A stretch of 39,659 nt of DNA, taken from CBDUMN01 sp965368335 (lineage in GTDB: Bacteria; Pseudomonadota; Alphaproteobacteria; Rhodospirillales; JAPHRK01). Below the pieces are notes generated by a model. The model did not search any database, was not told where the DNA came from, and saw only the letters and a program-made list of their open reading frames with translations. Made by a program: the position numbers and the translations under genes. Positions within the stretch are counted from its first letter, which is position 1; each line of letters starts with the position of its first letter. The stretch is taken from assembly GCA_965368335.1 (NCBI GenBank), contig CBDUMN010000025.1, positions 1-39,659 of the forward strand, read 5' to 3'. Below are positions 32,538 to 39,659 of the stretch, one piece after another.

Positions 32538-33239
32538 ATGCGCATTCTTCTTGTTGAAGACGATCCAACGACAGCCCAAAGCATTGAACTCATGCTCAAG
32601 AGCTCGGGGATGGTCGTCGATTCGACGGGATTGGGTGAAGACGGGCTGGAAATCAGCCGTCTCTACGATTACGACCTGATCGTCTTGGACATTATGCTTC
32701 CCGATATTGACGGCTACGAGTTCCTTCGTCGCCTCCGGTCCTCACGCACTGAAACGCCGGTGCTGATCCTCTCGGGTCTGGGTGAAGCCGAACAAAAGGT
32801 CAAAGGGCTGGGCGTCGGCGCAGACGACTACCTGACAAAACCCTTCGATAAGGACGAACTGGTCGCCCGTATTCAGGCCATCGTACGACGCTCCAAAGGC
32901 CATGCCCAATCAATCATCAAAACCGGTAAGCTTGCGATCAACCTGGATGCCCGTACGGTAGAAGTGGAAAGCAAGCCTCTGCACCTGACCAGCAAGGAAT
33001 ACGGCATTCTTGAGCTGCTTTCTCTCCGCAAGGGAACGACGCTGACCAAGGAGGTTTTCCTCAACCATCTCTACGGTGGGATTGATGAGCCGGAACTCAA
33101 GATTATTGATGTCTTCGTCTGCAAGCTGCGCAAAAAACTTTCGCAAGCAACCGGTGGGGACAACTATATCGAAACGGTTTGGGGACGCGGCTACGTCTTG
33201 CGCGACCCGGCAGAGGAAAGCCAAGCGGCAGAAGCCTAA
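32538..33239 (+). CDS. ctrA: Cell-cycle/motility response regulator CtrA
   Basis: A 233-residue OmpR/PhoB-family regulator. With the ATG at 32538 the protein begins MRILLVEDDPTTAQS and the phospho-acceptor falls exactly at D51 (LIVLDIMLPDIDG), as in Caulobacter CtrA. A GTG at 32523 would add five residues. The winged-helix domain (about 130-230) has LTSKEYGILELLSLRKGTTL, FLNHLYGGIDEPELKIIDVF, then CKLRKKL, the CtrA fingerprint. Phosphate reaches it through a CckA-type kinase and ChpT. In Rhodospirillum and Magnetospirillum CtrA is dispensable for growth and governs motility. The C-terminus ends QAAEA, not the Ala-Ala that marks Caulobacter CtrA for ClpXP. Confidence 0.96.
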   Translation: MRILLVEDDPTTAQSIELMLKSSGMVVDSTGLGEDGLEISRLYDYDLIVLDIMLPDIDGYEFLRRLRSSRTETPVLILSGLGEAEQKVKGLGVGADDYLTKPFDKDELVARIQAIVRRSKGHAQSIIKTGKLAINLDARTVEVESKPLHLTSKEYGILELLSLRKGTTLTKEVFLNHLYGGIDEPELKIIDVFVCKLRKKLSQATGGDNYIETVWGRGYVLRDPAEESQAAEA

Positions 33240-33263
33240 AGACAGATTTTTTTAAACGAGAAA

Positions 33264-33290
33264 GAGGCCGCTTTTCGGGCGGCCTTTTTA
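33264..33290 (+). terminator. Rho-independent terminator after ctrA
   Basis: AGGCCGC (33265-33271) pairs with GCGGCCT (33279-33285) around a TTTTCGG loop, followed by TTTTTA. It lies about 25 bp after the ctrA stop and just before the convergent cheR stop. Flanking A and T runs let it work in both directions. Confidence 0.85.
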
Positions 33291-33303
33291 TTGGGCGAAA
33301 GTC

Positions 33304-34116
33304 TTAGCGGTTAACGGCGTATATTCCGCGCTGTCCGGGCACCGGCTTGAATTTTTCCGAAATGCCAAGAACTGTTTCGGCGCCGCCCAAGAAAAGGAAA
33401 CCGTCATCCGGCATAAGACCGGCGATCTTATCGAGCACCGCCCCTTTGGTTTCCTGATCGAAGTAGATCAGCACGTTGCGGCAGAACACCACGTCGAACT
33501 GGCCTAAACCGGAAAAACTATCGAGCAAATTAAGTTCTTTATAGACAACCATGGACCTGAGATCCTGGTTGATCTGCCAAAGCTCATCCTGCTTTTTAAA
33601 ATACTTAAGCAAAAGATTGATGGGCAGGCCGCGCTGCACTTCGAACTGCGAGTAGACACCAGCCTTGGCTTTCTCAAGCATTTCGCGGGAAAGATCGGTT
33701 CCTACAATATCGATATTCCAGCCACTGAGTTGCGCTCCGACCTCCCGCAAGACCATAGCCAGGGAATAAGGCTCCTGTCCGCTCGAAGAAGCAGCGCACC
33801 AAATACGAAACTTTTTCTTATTGGCGCGTTTTTCCAACAAATGAGGCAATGTAACGTCGCGGAACAGGTCGAACGGCTTAATATCACGGAAGAAGAAAGA
33901 CTCATTGGTGGTCATGGCCTCCGTAACGTCGTGCGCTAACGGCTCACCGCCCGTCGTGCGCAGCCCGGAGACCAGTTCATCGACCCCCTTCATGCCATGC
34001 TTACGCGCGACAGGCATCAGACGGCTCTCAAGGAGATACGCCTTATCCTGCGTCAGGACCAACCCGGATCTATCTTTAACGAGCTTACTTAAAAACTCGA
34101 AATCTTCGGGCTTCAT
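33304..34116 (-). CDS. cheR: Chemotaxis protein methyltransferase CheR
   Basis: A 270-residue SAM-dependent methyltransferase. The N-terminal CheR_N helical part (EFLSKLVKDRSGLVLTQDKA) precedes the SAM domain with IWCAASSSGQEPYSLAM, VGTDLSREMLEKAKAG, FDVVFCRNVLIYF and LFLGGAETVLGISEKF. It methylates receptor glutamates. The normal GEEPYS is GQEPYS here. ATG 34116 overlaps the cheB stop by one base. Last gene of the che operon. Confidence 0.94.
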   Translation of the reverse strand: MKPEDFEFLSKLVKDRSGLVLTQDKAYLLESRLMPVARKHGMKGVDELVSGLRTTGGEPLAHDVTEAMTTNESFFFRDIKPFDLFRDVTLPHLLEKRANKKKFRIWCAASSSGQEPYSLAMVLREVGAQLSGWNIDIVGTDLSREMLEKAKAGVYSQFEVQRGLPINLLLKYFKKQDELWQINQDLRSMVVYKELNLLDSFSGLGQFDVVFCRNVLIYFDQETKGAVLDKIAGLMPDDGFLFLGGAETVLGISEKFKPVPGQRGIYAVNR

Positions 34117-35279
34117 TACACGCCTTTCGTCATCAGTCTAACCGTATAATTGGCAAGCTCATTAACCGGCTTGACCATACTGCACAATCCGGCAGTCGCA
34201 ACGGCGCCCGGCATTCCCCAGACAACGCTCGACTCCTCATCTTGCGCAATAACCGTTCCACCCTTCTCAACAATGACTTTGCTTCCCTCAAGTCCATCCG
34301 AACCCATGCCGGTCAGAATGGTCACAAGCGCTCTTCCACCATAAAGCCGAGCAACACTGCGGAGCATCGGATCAACCGCCGGACGACAGAAGTTTTCCGG
34401 TGGGTTCTGATTGAGGGAAACAACTTTCTTCCCCCCCTTATCAACGATTTCCATATGGTAATCGCCCGGAGCAACAATGATCAGGCCTTTCTCAAGAGCC
34501 ATCCCGTCGGAGGCTTCCTTAGCCTCCCAACCGGACATCCGGGTAATATGCTCAGCCAAAATAGTTGTGAATGTCGCAGGCATATGCTGGGTGACGACCA
34601 CCGGCACATTGATGCGCCCTTTCAAGGCTTTGAAATAGCCAAACAGCGCCTGCGGTCCCCCGGTCGAACTGCCAACGGCCAGCAGCTCAGGCACAATCAG
34701 CCCAGGCTGGCGCAGCTTAACTTCGCCGGGTCTGATATCAATGGGCTTGACCCGTGGAGCGGCCATCCTCGAGCGAGGAGAAATCCCCGGACGAGGGCTA
34801 GCATCGCCACTTTGGCGACGAATACGGCCAAAGGTTTTCGTCTTTTCAACCAGATCGCGCTTGAAGATATTCTGACCGCCGGTCATTTCCCTGGAGGAAG
34901 TCGGCTTCGGCACATAATCGCAAGCGCCCAACTCCAAAGCCTTCAAGCTGATCTCAGCATTACGTAGAGTCAGGGTCGAAGCCATGATGACCTTGAGGTT
35001 TTTATCTTTCTCAATCAGCTTGGGGAGAGCCGTCAAGCCATCCATCACCGGCATCTCAATATCGAGGATCACCAGCTCGACGTCGTATTTATCGAGTGCA
35101 TTGACCGCCAGCTGGCCATTGCCAACCGAAGCCACCACTTCGATATTGGGATCTTCTTCAAGCATGCGCGAAATCAAGCCGCGAACGACGGCTGAATCAT
35201 CGACGACCATGACCCGATATGGATTTTTCCCCGCTGGGCTCGACGTTCCAGGCGGCTGATTTTGCAAGCTCACAACCAA
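34116..35279 (-). CDS. cheB: Chemotaxis response regulator/methylesterase CheB
   Basis: A 387-residue protein with an N-terminal receiver (about 20-140; VMVVDDSAVVRG, VILDIEMPVMDG) and a C-terminal methylesterase. The catalytic residues are visible as Ser in AVGSSTGGPQAL, His in TQHMPATF and Asp in LTGMGSDGLEG. The linker (about 145-190) is Arg/Pro-rich. It removes methyl groups from receptors when phosphorylated by CheA. Start is TTG 35279, 5 bases after GGAG, or GTG 35273; no ATG fits. Confidence 0.94.
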   Translation of the reverse strand: MVVSLQNQPPGTSSPAGKNPYRVMVVDDSAVVRGLISRMLEEDPNIEVVASVGNGQLAVNALDKYDVELVILDIEMPVMDGLTALPKLIEKDKNLKVIMASTLTLRNAEISLKALELGACDYVPKPTSSREMTGGQNIFKRDLVEKTKTFGRIRRQSGDASPRPGISPRSRMAAPRVKPIDIRPGEVKLRQPGLIVPELLAVGSSTGGPQALFGYFKALKGRINVPVVVTQHMPATFTTILAEHITRMSGWEAKEASDGMALEKGLIIVAPGDYHMEIVDKGGKKVVSLNQNPPENFCRPAVDPMLRSVARLYGGRALVTILTGMGSDGLEGSKVIVEKGGTVIAQDEESSVVWGMPGAVATAGLCSMVKPVNELANYTVRLMTKGV

Positions 35280-35300
35280 GTTCGCTCCGATTTGGCAGTT

Positions 35301-35675
35301 CTAAAGCAGGCCGACTTGCGAGAACTTGGCTTGAATGATCTCACTGTCGAAAGGCTTCATAATATATTCGTTAGCGCCAGCTTCGATCGCTTCCTGAATA
35401 TGCTCGATATCGTTTTCAGTCGTACAGAAAACGACAATTGGCTTGTCTCCGCCATCGAGCTTGCGCAGCTCCCTTAAGAATTCAATGCCACTCATAACGG
35501 GCATGTTCCAATCCAAAAGGACGGCGTCCGGAAGACTGTTCACACAGGAATCCAGCGCTTCTTTACCATCCGCAGCTTCAGCAGTATCGAAACTTAACTC
35601 TTGAAGAATTTTTCGCGCTACCATGCGAATAACCTTAGAGTCATCGACGATTAGACAGGTTTTACGGTCACCCAT
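35301..35675 (-). CDS. cheY: Single-domain response regulator, CheY
   Basis: A 124-residue receiver with the acidic pocket CLIVDDSKVIRM, phospho-acceptor Asp in AVLLDWNMPVMSG, Thr in FCTTEN and Lys in IMKPFD, all conserved. It carries the CheA phosphate to the motor switch or to another target. It lies between the small ORF (8-base overlap) and cheB (21-bp gap). It could instead be a motility/cell-cycle receiver of the DivK kind, but its context is chemotactic. Confidence 0.9.
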   Translation of the reverse strand: MGDRKTCLIVDDSKVIRMVARKILQELSFDTAEAADGKEALDSCVNSLPDAVLLDWNMPVMSGIEFLRELRKLDGGDKPIVVFCTTENDIEHIQEAIEAGANEYIMKPFDSEIIQAKFSQVGLL

Positions 35676-35868
35676 TTGTAATCCAAGGCGTTTGTTGGTC
35701 CGGTAGAGGTCTTAAAGGGTACCCCTGCAGAACCATGGTTGTAAATTCCAAAAGACGGCTCAAAAGCTGATTTCCGCCTTCTAGCTCACTGAACTGAAAT
35801 CCATCTCCCTGGCCCTCAGAACAACGCGACCATAAAGCCGAAAAGGCTTTATTGGCAAGCCATTCCAC
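35668..35868 (-). CDS. Small hypothetical ORF between cheA and cheY
   Basis: A possible 66-residue protein from GTG 35868, overlapping the cheY start by 8 bases. No good SD lies upstream. The middle (DGFQFSELEGGNQLLSRLLE) looks like a folded helix with a Gly turn, but I recognise no family. Overlap with cheY favours real coupling; the non-ATG start and lack of SD argue against it. Confidence 0.35.
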   Translation of the reverse strand: MEWLANKAFSALWSRCSEGQGDGFQFSELEGGNQLLSRLLEFTTMVLQGYPLRPLPDQQTPWITNG

Positions 35869-35900
35869 AGTGTTTAAGGAGCAAATCTCGAAAATTAAAA

Positions 35901-35924
35901 GGGAGGGACGAAAAAAACCCTCCC
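35901..35924 (-). terminator. Rho-independent terminator after cheA
   Basis: On the minus strand GGGAGGG pairs with CCCTCCC (plus-strand 35918-35924 and 35901-35907) around TTTTTTTCGT, followed by TTTTAATTTT. It begins 8 bp after the cheA stop. It would reduce readthrough into cheY-cheB-cheR, so these may have their own promoter or lower expression. Confidence 0.8.
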
Positions 35925-35931
35925 AATTCTA

Positions 35932-38862
35932 TCATCCCCCAGACTCTTTTTCGGCCTGATTGACGTGATAACTCAAAGTATCGGCCAAGGTCGCCAGCAA
36001 TGCATCTCGGTCGAATTTAGCGACATAATCGTTAAACCCGACAGCTCGACCTCGCTCGAAATCGAGGTCCGTCGCATGGGACGACAAGGCGACAATAGGC
36101 ACATTCGCCCATTTACCACTGCTACGAATATCTTTGGCCAGATCGAAACCGCTCATGCCCGGCATTTCGATATCGCTGATGATGGCGTCAAACTCCTCGC
36201 CTTTCTCACGCAATTCCAGTGCAACCTCTGCGCTTTCAGCAGCGGTTACATGATAACCCGCGACGGAAAGCAGTGGGGTCAAAAGATTGCGGAAGAACGG
36301 GCTGTCATCCACCAACAAAATCCGGCGGTCGCCACGGGATGAGTTGAAAGCCTCCTGATCGGCTCCACCGAACCAGTCAGAGAACGCCTGAGTCAGGTAA
36401 TAGCCGGTATCGATCAATTCAGTCGCCTTGCTATGAATGATCGCGCTTCCCAAGCGACCGGGCTGATCGGCGGCCAACTCGATTTTCAGGTGATCCTCGA
36501 CGATATCGGTAATCTCATCAACGACGAGTCCCATGGAGCGGTCATTATCGGTAAACACCAACACTGGCTGCCGCCCCTCGGTTTTCCACTCATGCATCGG
36601 ATCGATGGGCACCAGGGGCATCAACTGCCCACGGTATTGCACCAGCGGCTGATTGCCCGAGTGCTCTACCGAAACCAAGTCGATTTCTTCCAAACGCGCA
36701 ACCAGCCCCAAAGGCACGGCCTTCGGATCGCCGGACCCGGCGCGGAAAATCAGCAGGCTGGTCAAATCGTCGCGGGTCGCAGCCGCTCGGGCCTCGGCCC
36801 CGGCCATTTCGTCTTCCGAGCCGCCAACGGTCAATTCGCCGGTCGATGTCGCGATGCCGTTGGGGTCGAGAATCATGATCACACTGCCGTCGCCAAGGAT
36901 GGTATTTCCCGAATAAACAGCAATGTCGCGCAGGATCGGGGCGACCGGCTTAACAACGATTTCTTCCGTATCGAAGACCCGATCAACGATAATGCCAAAG
37001 CTGTATGTGCCCACCTGGGTCACGACAATGAACAATTCCTCATCCAGATGGCTCTTCTTCTCACCGTCCAGATTGAGAAGATCATAGAGTGACACCAACG
37101 GCAACAGACGGTTACGCAAACGCAACACCGGCGCTTCATTGATCATCTCGATAGCGTGTTCGGAATTGGAAGACGCGCGGACCAACTCGACCACGCTGAT
37201 CTGTGGAATGGCGAACCGCTCTTCGGCGCACTCAATGATCAAGGCGGAAACAATGGCCAGGGTGAGCGGAATCTTAATCGTGAAGGTCGAGCCCCTCCCC
37301 TCTTCCGACTTCAACTCAATGGTGCCGCCAATCTTCTCGATGTTGGTGCGCACCACGTCCATGCCGACGCCGCGACCGGAAACGTTGGTCACCTTCTCGG
37401 CGGTCGAGAAACCGGCGCGGAAAATGAACTGCTGAATCTGACGATCCGTCATGCCCTCCAGTTCGGTATCCGACGCCAGACCGTTATCGAGGATTTTCTG
37501 ACGGATACGGTCCATGTTCAGACCACGGCCATCGTCTTCAATCTCAATGATGATATGGCCGCCTTCGTGGAAGGCGCGCAGAGTGACAACCCCGGTTTCC
37601 GGCTTGCCCGCGCCAGCCCGACCTTGCGGGTCCTCCAGACCATGGTCGGCCGAGTTGCGGACCATATGGGTCAACGGATCCTTAATCAGCTCGAGAACCT
37701 GACGGTCCAATTCCGTTTCGGCGCCGATCATCTGCAGGTCGATTTTCTTGCCGGATTCAACCGCCAGATCGCGCACAATCCGAGGCAACTTGGCCCATGC
37801 ATTGCCGATCGGCTGCATCCGGGTTTTCATAACGCCTTCCTGAAGATCGGAAGTGATATGGCTTAAGCGCTGCAACGGAACGACGAATTCGCTATCATCC
37901 CGGCCGCGCACCAACTGTAGAAGCTGGTTCCTCGTCAGCACCAGCTCGGAAACCAAAGTCATCAGGTTTTCCAGAAGCTCCACATTGACTCGAATGGTCT
38001 GGGAAGCAACGGAAGATTCTTTAGTCTCGCGTTTCGCCGCCGGTTTCGATTCCGCTTTTTTGGCTGGCGGGGAAGCTTGGGCGGCAGGCGGAGAGGCCTT
38101 GGCGGCCGGTACGCCACCTTCAGTCGCCGCCCCTTCGGAGCTACGCTCAGCCTCCATATCAGCATTCATCTGAGCTTCCGAAGCCGCTTTGACGCCTTGG
38201 GCCTGAGCCGCCGCCACTTCATCGAGCAATTCGCTGGCGACAGGGAAGCCGTCTGCGGAAACTTGTGGACCGCCGGACGGTGCGGCTGCGCTTTCGGCCG
38301 CCATCTCGGCATTGATCTGAGCCTCCGAGGCGGCTTCAACACCTTGGGCCTGAGCCGCCGCCACTTCATCGAGCAGTTCGCTGGCAACGGGGAAGCCATC
38401 TGCGGAGACTTGCGGACCGCCGGATGATGCGGGAGCCTCTGCGGCGGGGGCTTCTGCAGCGGGCGCTTCACCGCGCGCCGGGATTTCGCCTGAAGCCAAA
38501 GTGTTGAGGCGGGCAATCAGATCGGCATCGTCGCCTTCCGGCTCGGCCTCGGTTTCTTCAAGGATCGAAAGCAGGTCTTTAATGGTATCGATACATTCAA
38601 GAATGAGGGTCACGGCCTCAGGCGTCACCTCCAAGGCCCCATCGCGGAATCGACCGAGGACGTTTTCCCCGGCGTGAGCGACTTTTTCAAGCCGAGGCAA
38701 CCCGAGGAAGCCACAAGTCCCTTTGATGGTATGAACGAGACGGAAAATATTACTCAGGATTTCCTGATTGTTGGGCTCCTGCTCGAATTTAACAAGCTCA
38801 ACGTCAATTGTTGCGAGACTTTCGGACGTTTCAGTCAGAAATTCGACTAATAGATCATCCAT
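35932..38862 (-). CDS. cheA: Hybrid chemotaxis histidine kinase CheA with two CheW-like domains and a C-terminal receiver
   Basis: A 976-residue protein. In order: HPt (1-115; LVHTIKGTCGFLG, phospho-His at 44); a disordered Ala/Pro/Glu linker with a 49-residue tandem repeat (147-233); dimerisation domain (LLENLMTLVSELVLTRNQ); HATPase (MVRNSADHGLEDP, EDDGRGLN, GRGVGMDVV); a canonical CheW-like P5; a second CheW-like domain (about 700-840); and a receiver (about 850-976; ILLVDDSPFFRN, IISDIEMPGMSG). No separate cheW or receptor gene is in the window; the second CheW-like domain may stand in for one. First gene of the che operon, with SD ACGGAG before ATG 38862. It resembles motility-linked CheA hybrids, not E. 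coli CheA. Confidence 0.94.
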   Translation of the reverse strand: MDDLLVEFLTETSESLATIDVELVKFEQEPNNQEILSNIFRLVHTIKGTCGFLGLPRLEKVAHAGENVLGRFRDGALEVTPEAVTLILECIDTIKDLLSILEETEAEPEGDDADLIARLNTLASGEIPARGEAPAAEAPAAEAPASSGGPQVSADGFPVASELLDEVAAAQAQGVEAASEAQINAEMAAESAAAPSGGPQVSADGFPVASELLDEVAAAQAQGVKAASEAQMNADMEAERSSEGAATEGGVPAAKASPPAAQASPPAKKAESKPAAKRETKESSVASQTIRVNVELLENLMTLVSELVLTRNQLLQLVRGRDDSEFVVPLQRLSHITSDLQEGVMKTRMQPIGNAWAKLPRIVRDLAVESGKKIDLQMIGAETELDRQVLELIKDPLTHMVRNSADHGLEDPQGRAGAGKPETGVVTLRAFHEGGHIIIEIEDDGRGLNMDRIRQKILDNGLASDTELEGMTDRQIQQFIFRAGFSTAEKVTNVSGRGVGMDVVRTNIEKIGGTIELKSEEGRGSTFTIKIPLTLAIVSALIIECAEERFAIPQISVVELVRASSNSEHAIEMINEAPVLRLRNRLLPLVSLYDLLNLDGEKKSHLDEELFIVVTQVGTYSFGIIVDRVFDTEEIVVKPVAPILRDIAVYSGNTILGDGSVIMILDPNGIATSTGELTVGGSEDEMAGAEARAAATRDDLTSLLIFRAGSGDPKAVPLGLVARLEEIDLVSVEHSGNQPLVQYRGQLMPLVPIDPMHEWKTEGRQPVLVFTDNDRSMGLVVDEITDIVEDHLKIELAADQPGRLGSAIIHSKATELIDTGYYLTQAFSDWFGGADQEAFNSSRGDRRILLVDDSPFFRNLLTPLLSVAGYHVTAAESAEVALELREKGEEFDAIISDIEMPGMSGFDLAKDIRSSGKWANVPIVALSSHATDLDFERGRAVGFNDYVAKFDRDALLATLADTLSYHVNQAEKESGG
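38164..38424 (-). repeat. 147-bp tandem duplication in the cheA linker (two copies, 38164-38277 and 38311-38424)
   Basis: Two copies of about 114 bp, offset by 147 bp (49 codons), differ at scattered positions, many of them silent. Each encodes a GGPQVSADGFPVASELLDEV then AAAQAQGV segment. It is an in-frame internal duplication in the interdomain linker, not a CRISPR or mobile repeat. Confidence 0.9.
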
Positions 38863-39048
38863 TTTTTTATCTCCGTCCCTTTTATTACCCAGCCATTTTG
38901 CAGGGCTTTAGGCATCCGGCCAATAGCGCCCGGGCGCATCCCTCTGACTTTACAGTGCGTTATTAAAGCAAAAAAAATCCAATCACTCAAAAAAAACCGT
39001 TAGAATTTAATCAATTAAATGAAGCGGATAAGAAAGTTGCTCCCAGGC
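38863..39048. promoter_or_regulatory. Intergenic region between chpT and cheA
   Basis: A/T-rich non-coding DNA with the inverted repeat ATTTAAT-CA-ATTAAAT (39005-39020). On the minus strand the repeat is followed 8 bases on by eight T residues, so it could be a weak chpT terminator or an operator for cheA. I see no sigma-54 motif. Confidence 0.4.
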
Positions 39049-39659
39049 TCAGCCCATAGTGGGCAAGAGGGAGGCTATTTCAACACGATCCGGCTCTGGC
39101 TGGCTGACTTCAATTGTCGTTCCCATATCTTCCGTCAGACGGCAAACAAAATAGGCCTGAACCGAACGGGGCGTAAGGCTTTCAATAGATACGCCGGGCT
39201 CCATAGCTTCAGTCAAATCATCTCTAATTCGAACCCCCCGCCCCTCCATTGCGATAGCCACGCCTATCCCTTCGGAGAGATTGGCCAGACGAACGGTAAG
39301 AATTCCCGATGCCTGAACCGTATCAAACGCCAGAAACAAAAGGTTGAGCAACAGGCGCGCCGCATCCCGCCCTAAGGCCAAATCACCCGCTTCCATGGGC
39401 CAGTCGAGGGAAACCTTACCGCCACCGGCAAGCCCTTGGACCAATTCGCGCACCCTTGAAAGATTATCGGCCTCGCCGCCCCGCCCAAAAGCCGACCGAA
39501 AAAAGGTCAGCTTGGCATTCAGCTGCCCCGCGCTGTTTTCCAGCAACGACAAAGCATCCGCTTCCATACCGCTCCCTGTGTCCTGGATAAACTCGACACC
39601 GGTCTTCACCGCACTGGCCGGACTGATCAGGTCGTGACACATCCTGGAACACAGCAGAT
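39049..39659 (-). CDS. chpT: Histidine phosphotransferase ChpT (N-terminus beyond right edge)
   Basis: About 203 residues are present. The frame is open to the window end and reads LLCSRMCHDLISPASAVKTG, the ChpT helix with the phospho-accepting His in CHDL. So the ATG at 39642 is internal and the true start lies outside. The remainder has the degenerate HATPase-like C-terminal domain (ARLLLNLLFLAFDTVQASG, VQAYFVCRLTEDMGTTI). ChpT passes phosphate from the CckA kinase to CtrA (and CpdR). Linkage to cheA and, 6 kb away, ctrA points to one motility regulon. Confidence 0.93.
   Translation of the reverse strand, partial: LLCSRMCHDLISPASAVKTGVEFIQDTGSGMEADALSLLENSAGQLNAKLTFFRSAFGRGGEADNLSRVRELVQGLAGGGKVSLDWPMEAGDLALGRDAARLLLNLLFLAFDTVQASGILTVRLANLSEGIGVAIAMEGRGVRIRDDLTEAMEPGVSIESLTPRSVQAYFVCRLTEDMGTTIEVSQPEPDRVEIASLLPTMG

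Noticed and set aside
38164..38424. Direct repeats as a CRISPR-like or mobile element
   Set aside because: Only two long copies, in frame and inside cheA; this is an internal protein duplication.

Overview
The window looks like chromosomal DNA from an alphaproteobacterium, most like the Rhodospirillales group. The reasons are the CtrA and ChpT cell-cycle/motility regulators linked to a chemotaxis cluster, a FlbD-type sigma-54 activator inside the flagellar operon, and the order fliF-fliG-fliH-fliN-motA-flbD-flhA-flhF-flhG. I cannot name the species from sequence alone. I saw no tRNA, rRNA, CRISPR array or insertion sequence. Almost all of the window is coding.

Layout. (1) 1-8540 is a flagellin-glycosylation-type block. 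It holds a HisH2/HisF2 pair (left edge, minus strand), a TPR-GT41 glycosyltransferase (plus strand), and a tightly overlapping minus-strand operon for a CMP-activated nonulosonic (sialic/legionaminic-like) acid: Gfo/Idh/MocA oxidoreductase, NeuA-like, SDR, NeuB-like, NeuC-like. (2) 8541-13586 is the hook operon fliK-flgD-flgE, preceded by a convincing sigma-54 promoter and closed by a terminator. (3) 13587-17659 holds three probable modification enzymes wedged between flagellar operons: TPR-GT-SEC-C, TPR-sulfotransferase and an antisense formyltransferase-like gene. (4) 17871-30429 is a long plus-strand operon for the MS ring, switch, stator, FlbD, export gate and FlhF/FlhG placement factors. 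It ends with a FliK-like gene and a small T-fold-like gene. (5) 30424-32309 is fliJ and fliI on the minus strand, divergent from ctrA across a 228-bp control region with four GANTC sites. (6) 33304-38862 is cheR, cheB, cheY, a small ORF and a hybrid cheA, all minus strand. (7) chpT runs off the right edge.

How the parts fit. CtrA (phosphorylated through ChpT by a CckA-type kinase not in this window) is the likely top regulator of early flagellar genes. FlbD with sigma-54 would switch on the hook genes, and a GGCA-N5-TGCC dyad upstream of fliF and a near-copy upstream of fliK are candidate FlbD sites. The sugar block would supply an activated nonulosonic acid that the TPR-GT41 enzyme places on flagellin. 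The most novel content is the set of three TPR-fused modifying enzymes around the hook genes, the T-fold-like and FliK-like genes at the end of the flhAFG operon, and the regulatory architecture of the ctrA/fliI and fliK upstream regions.
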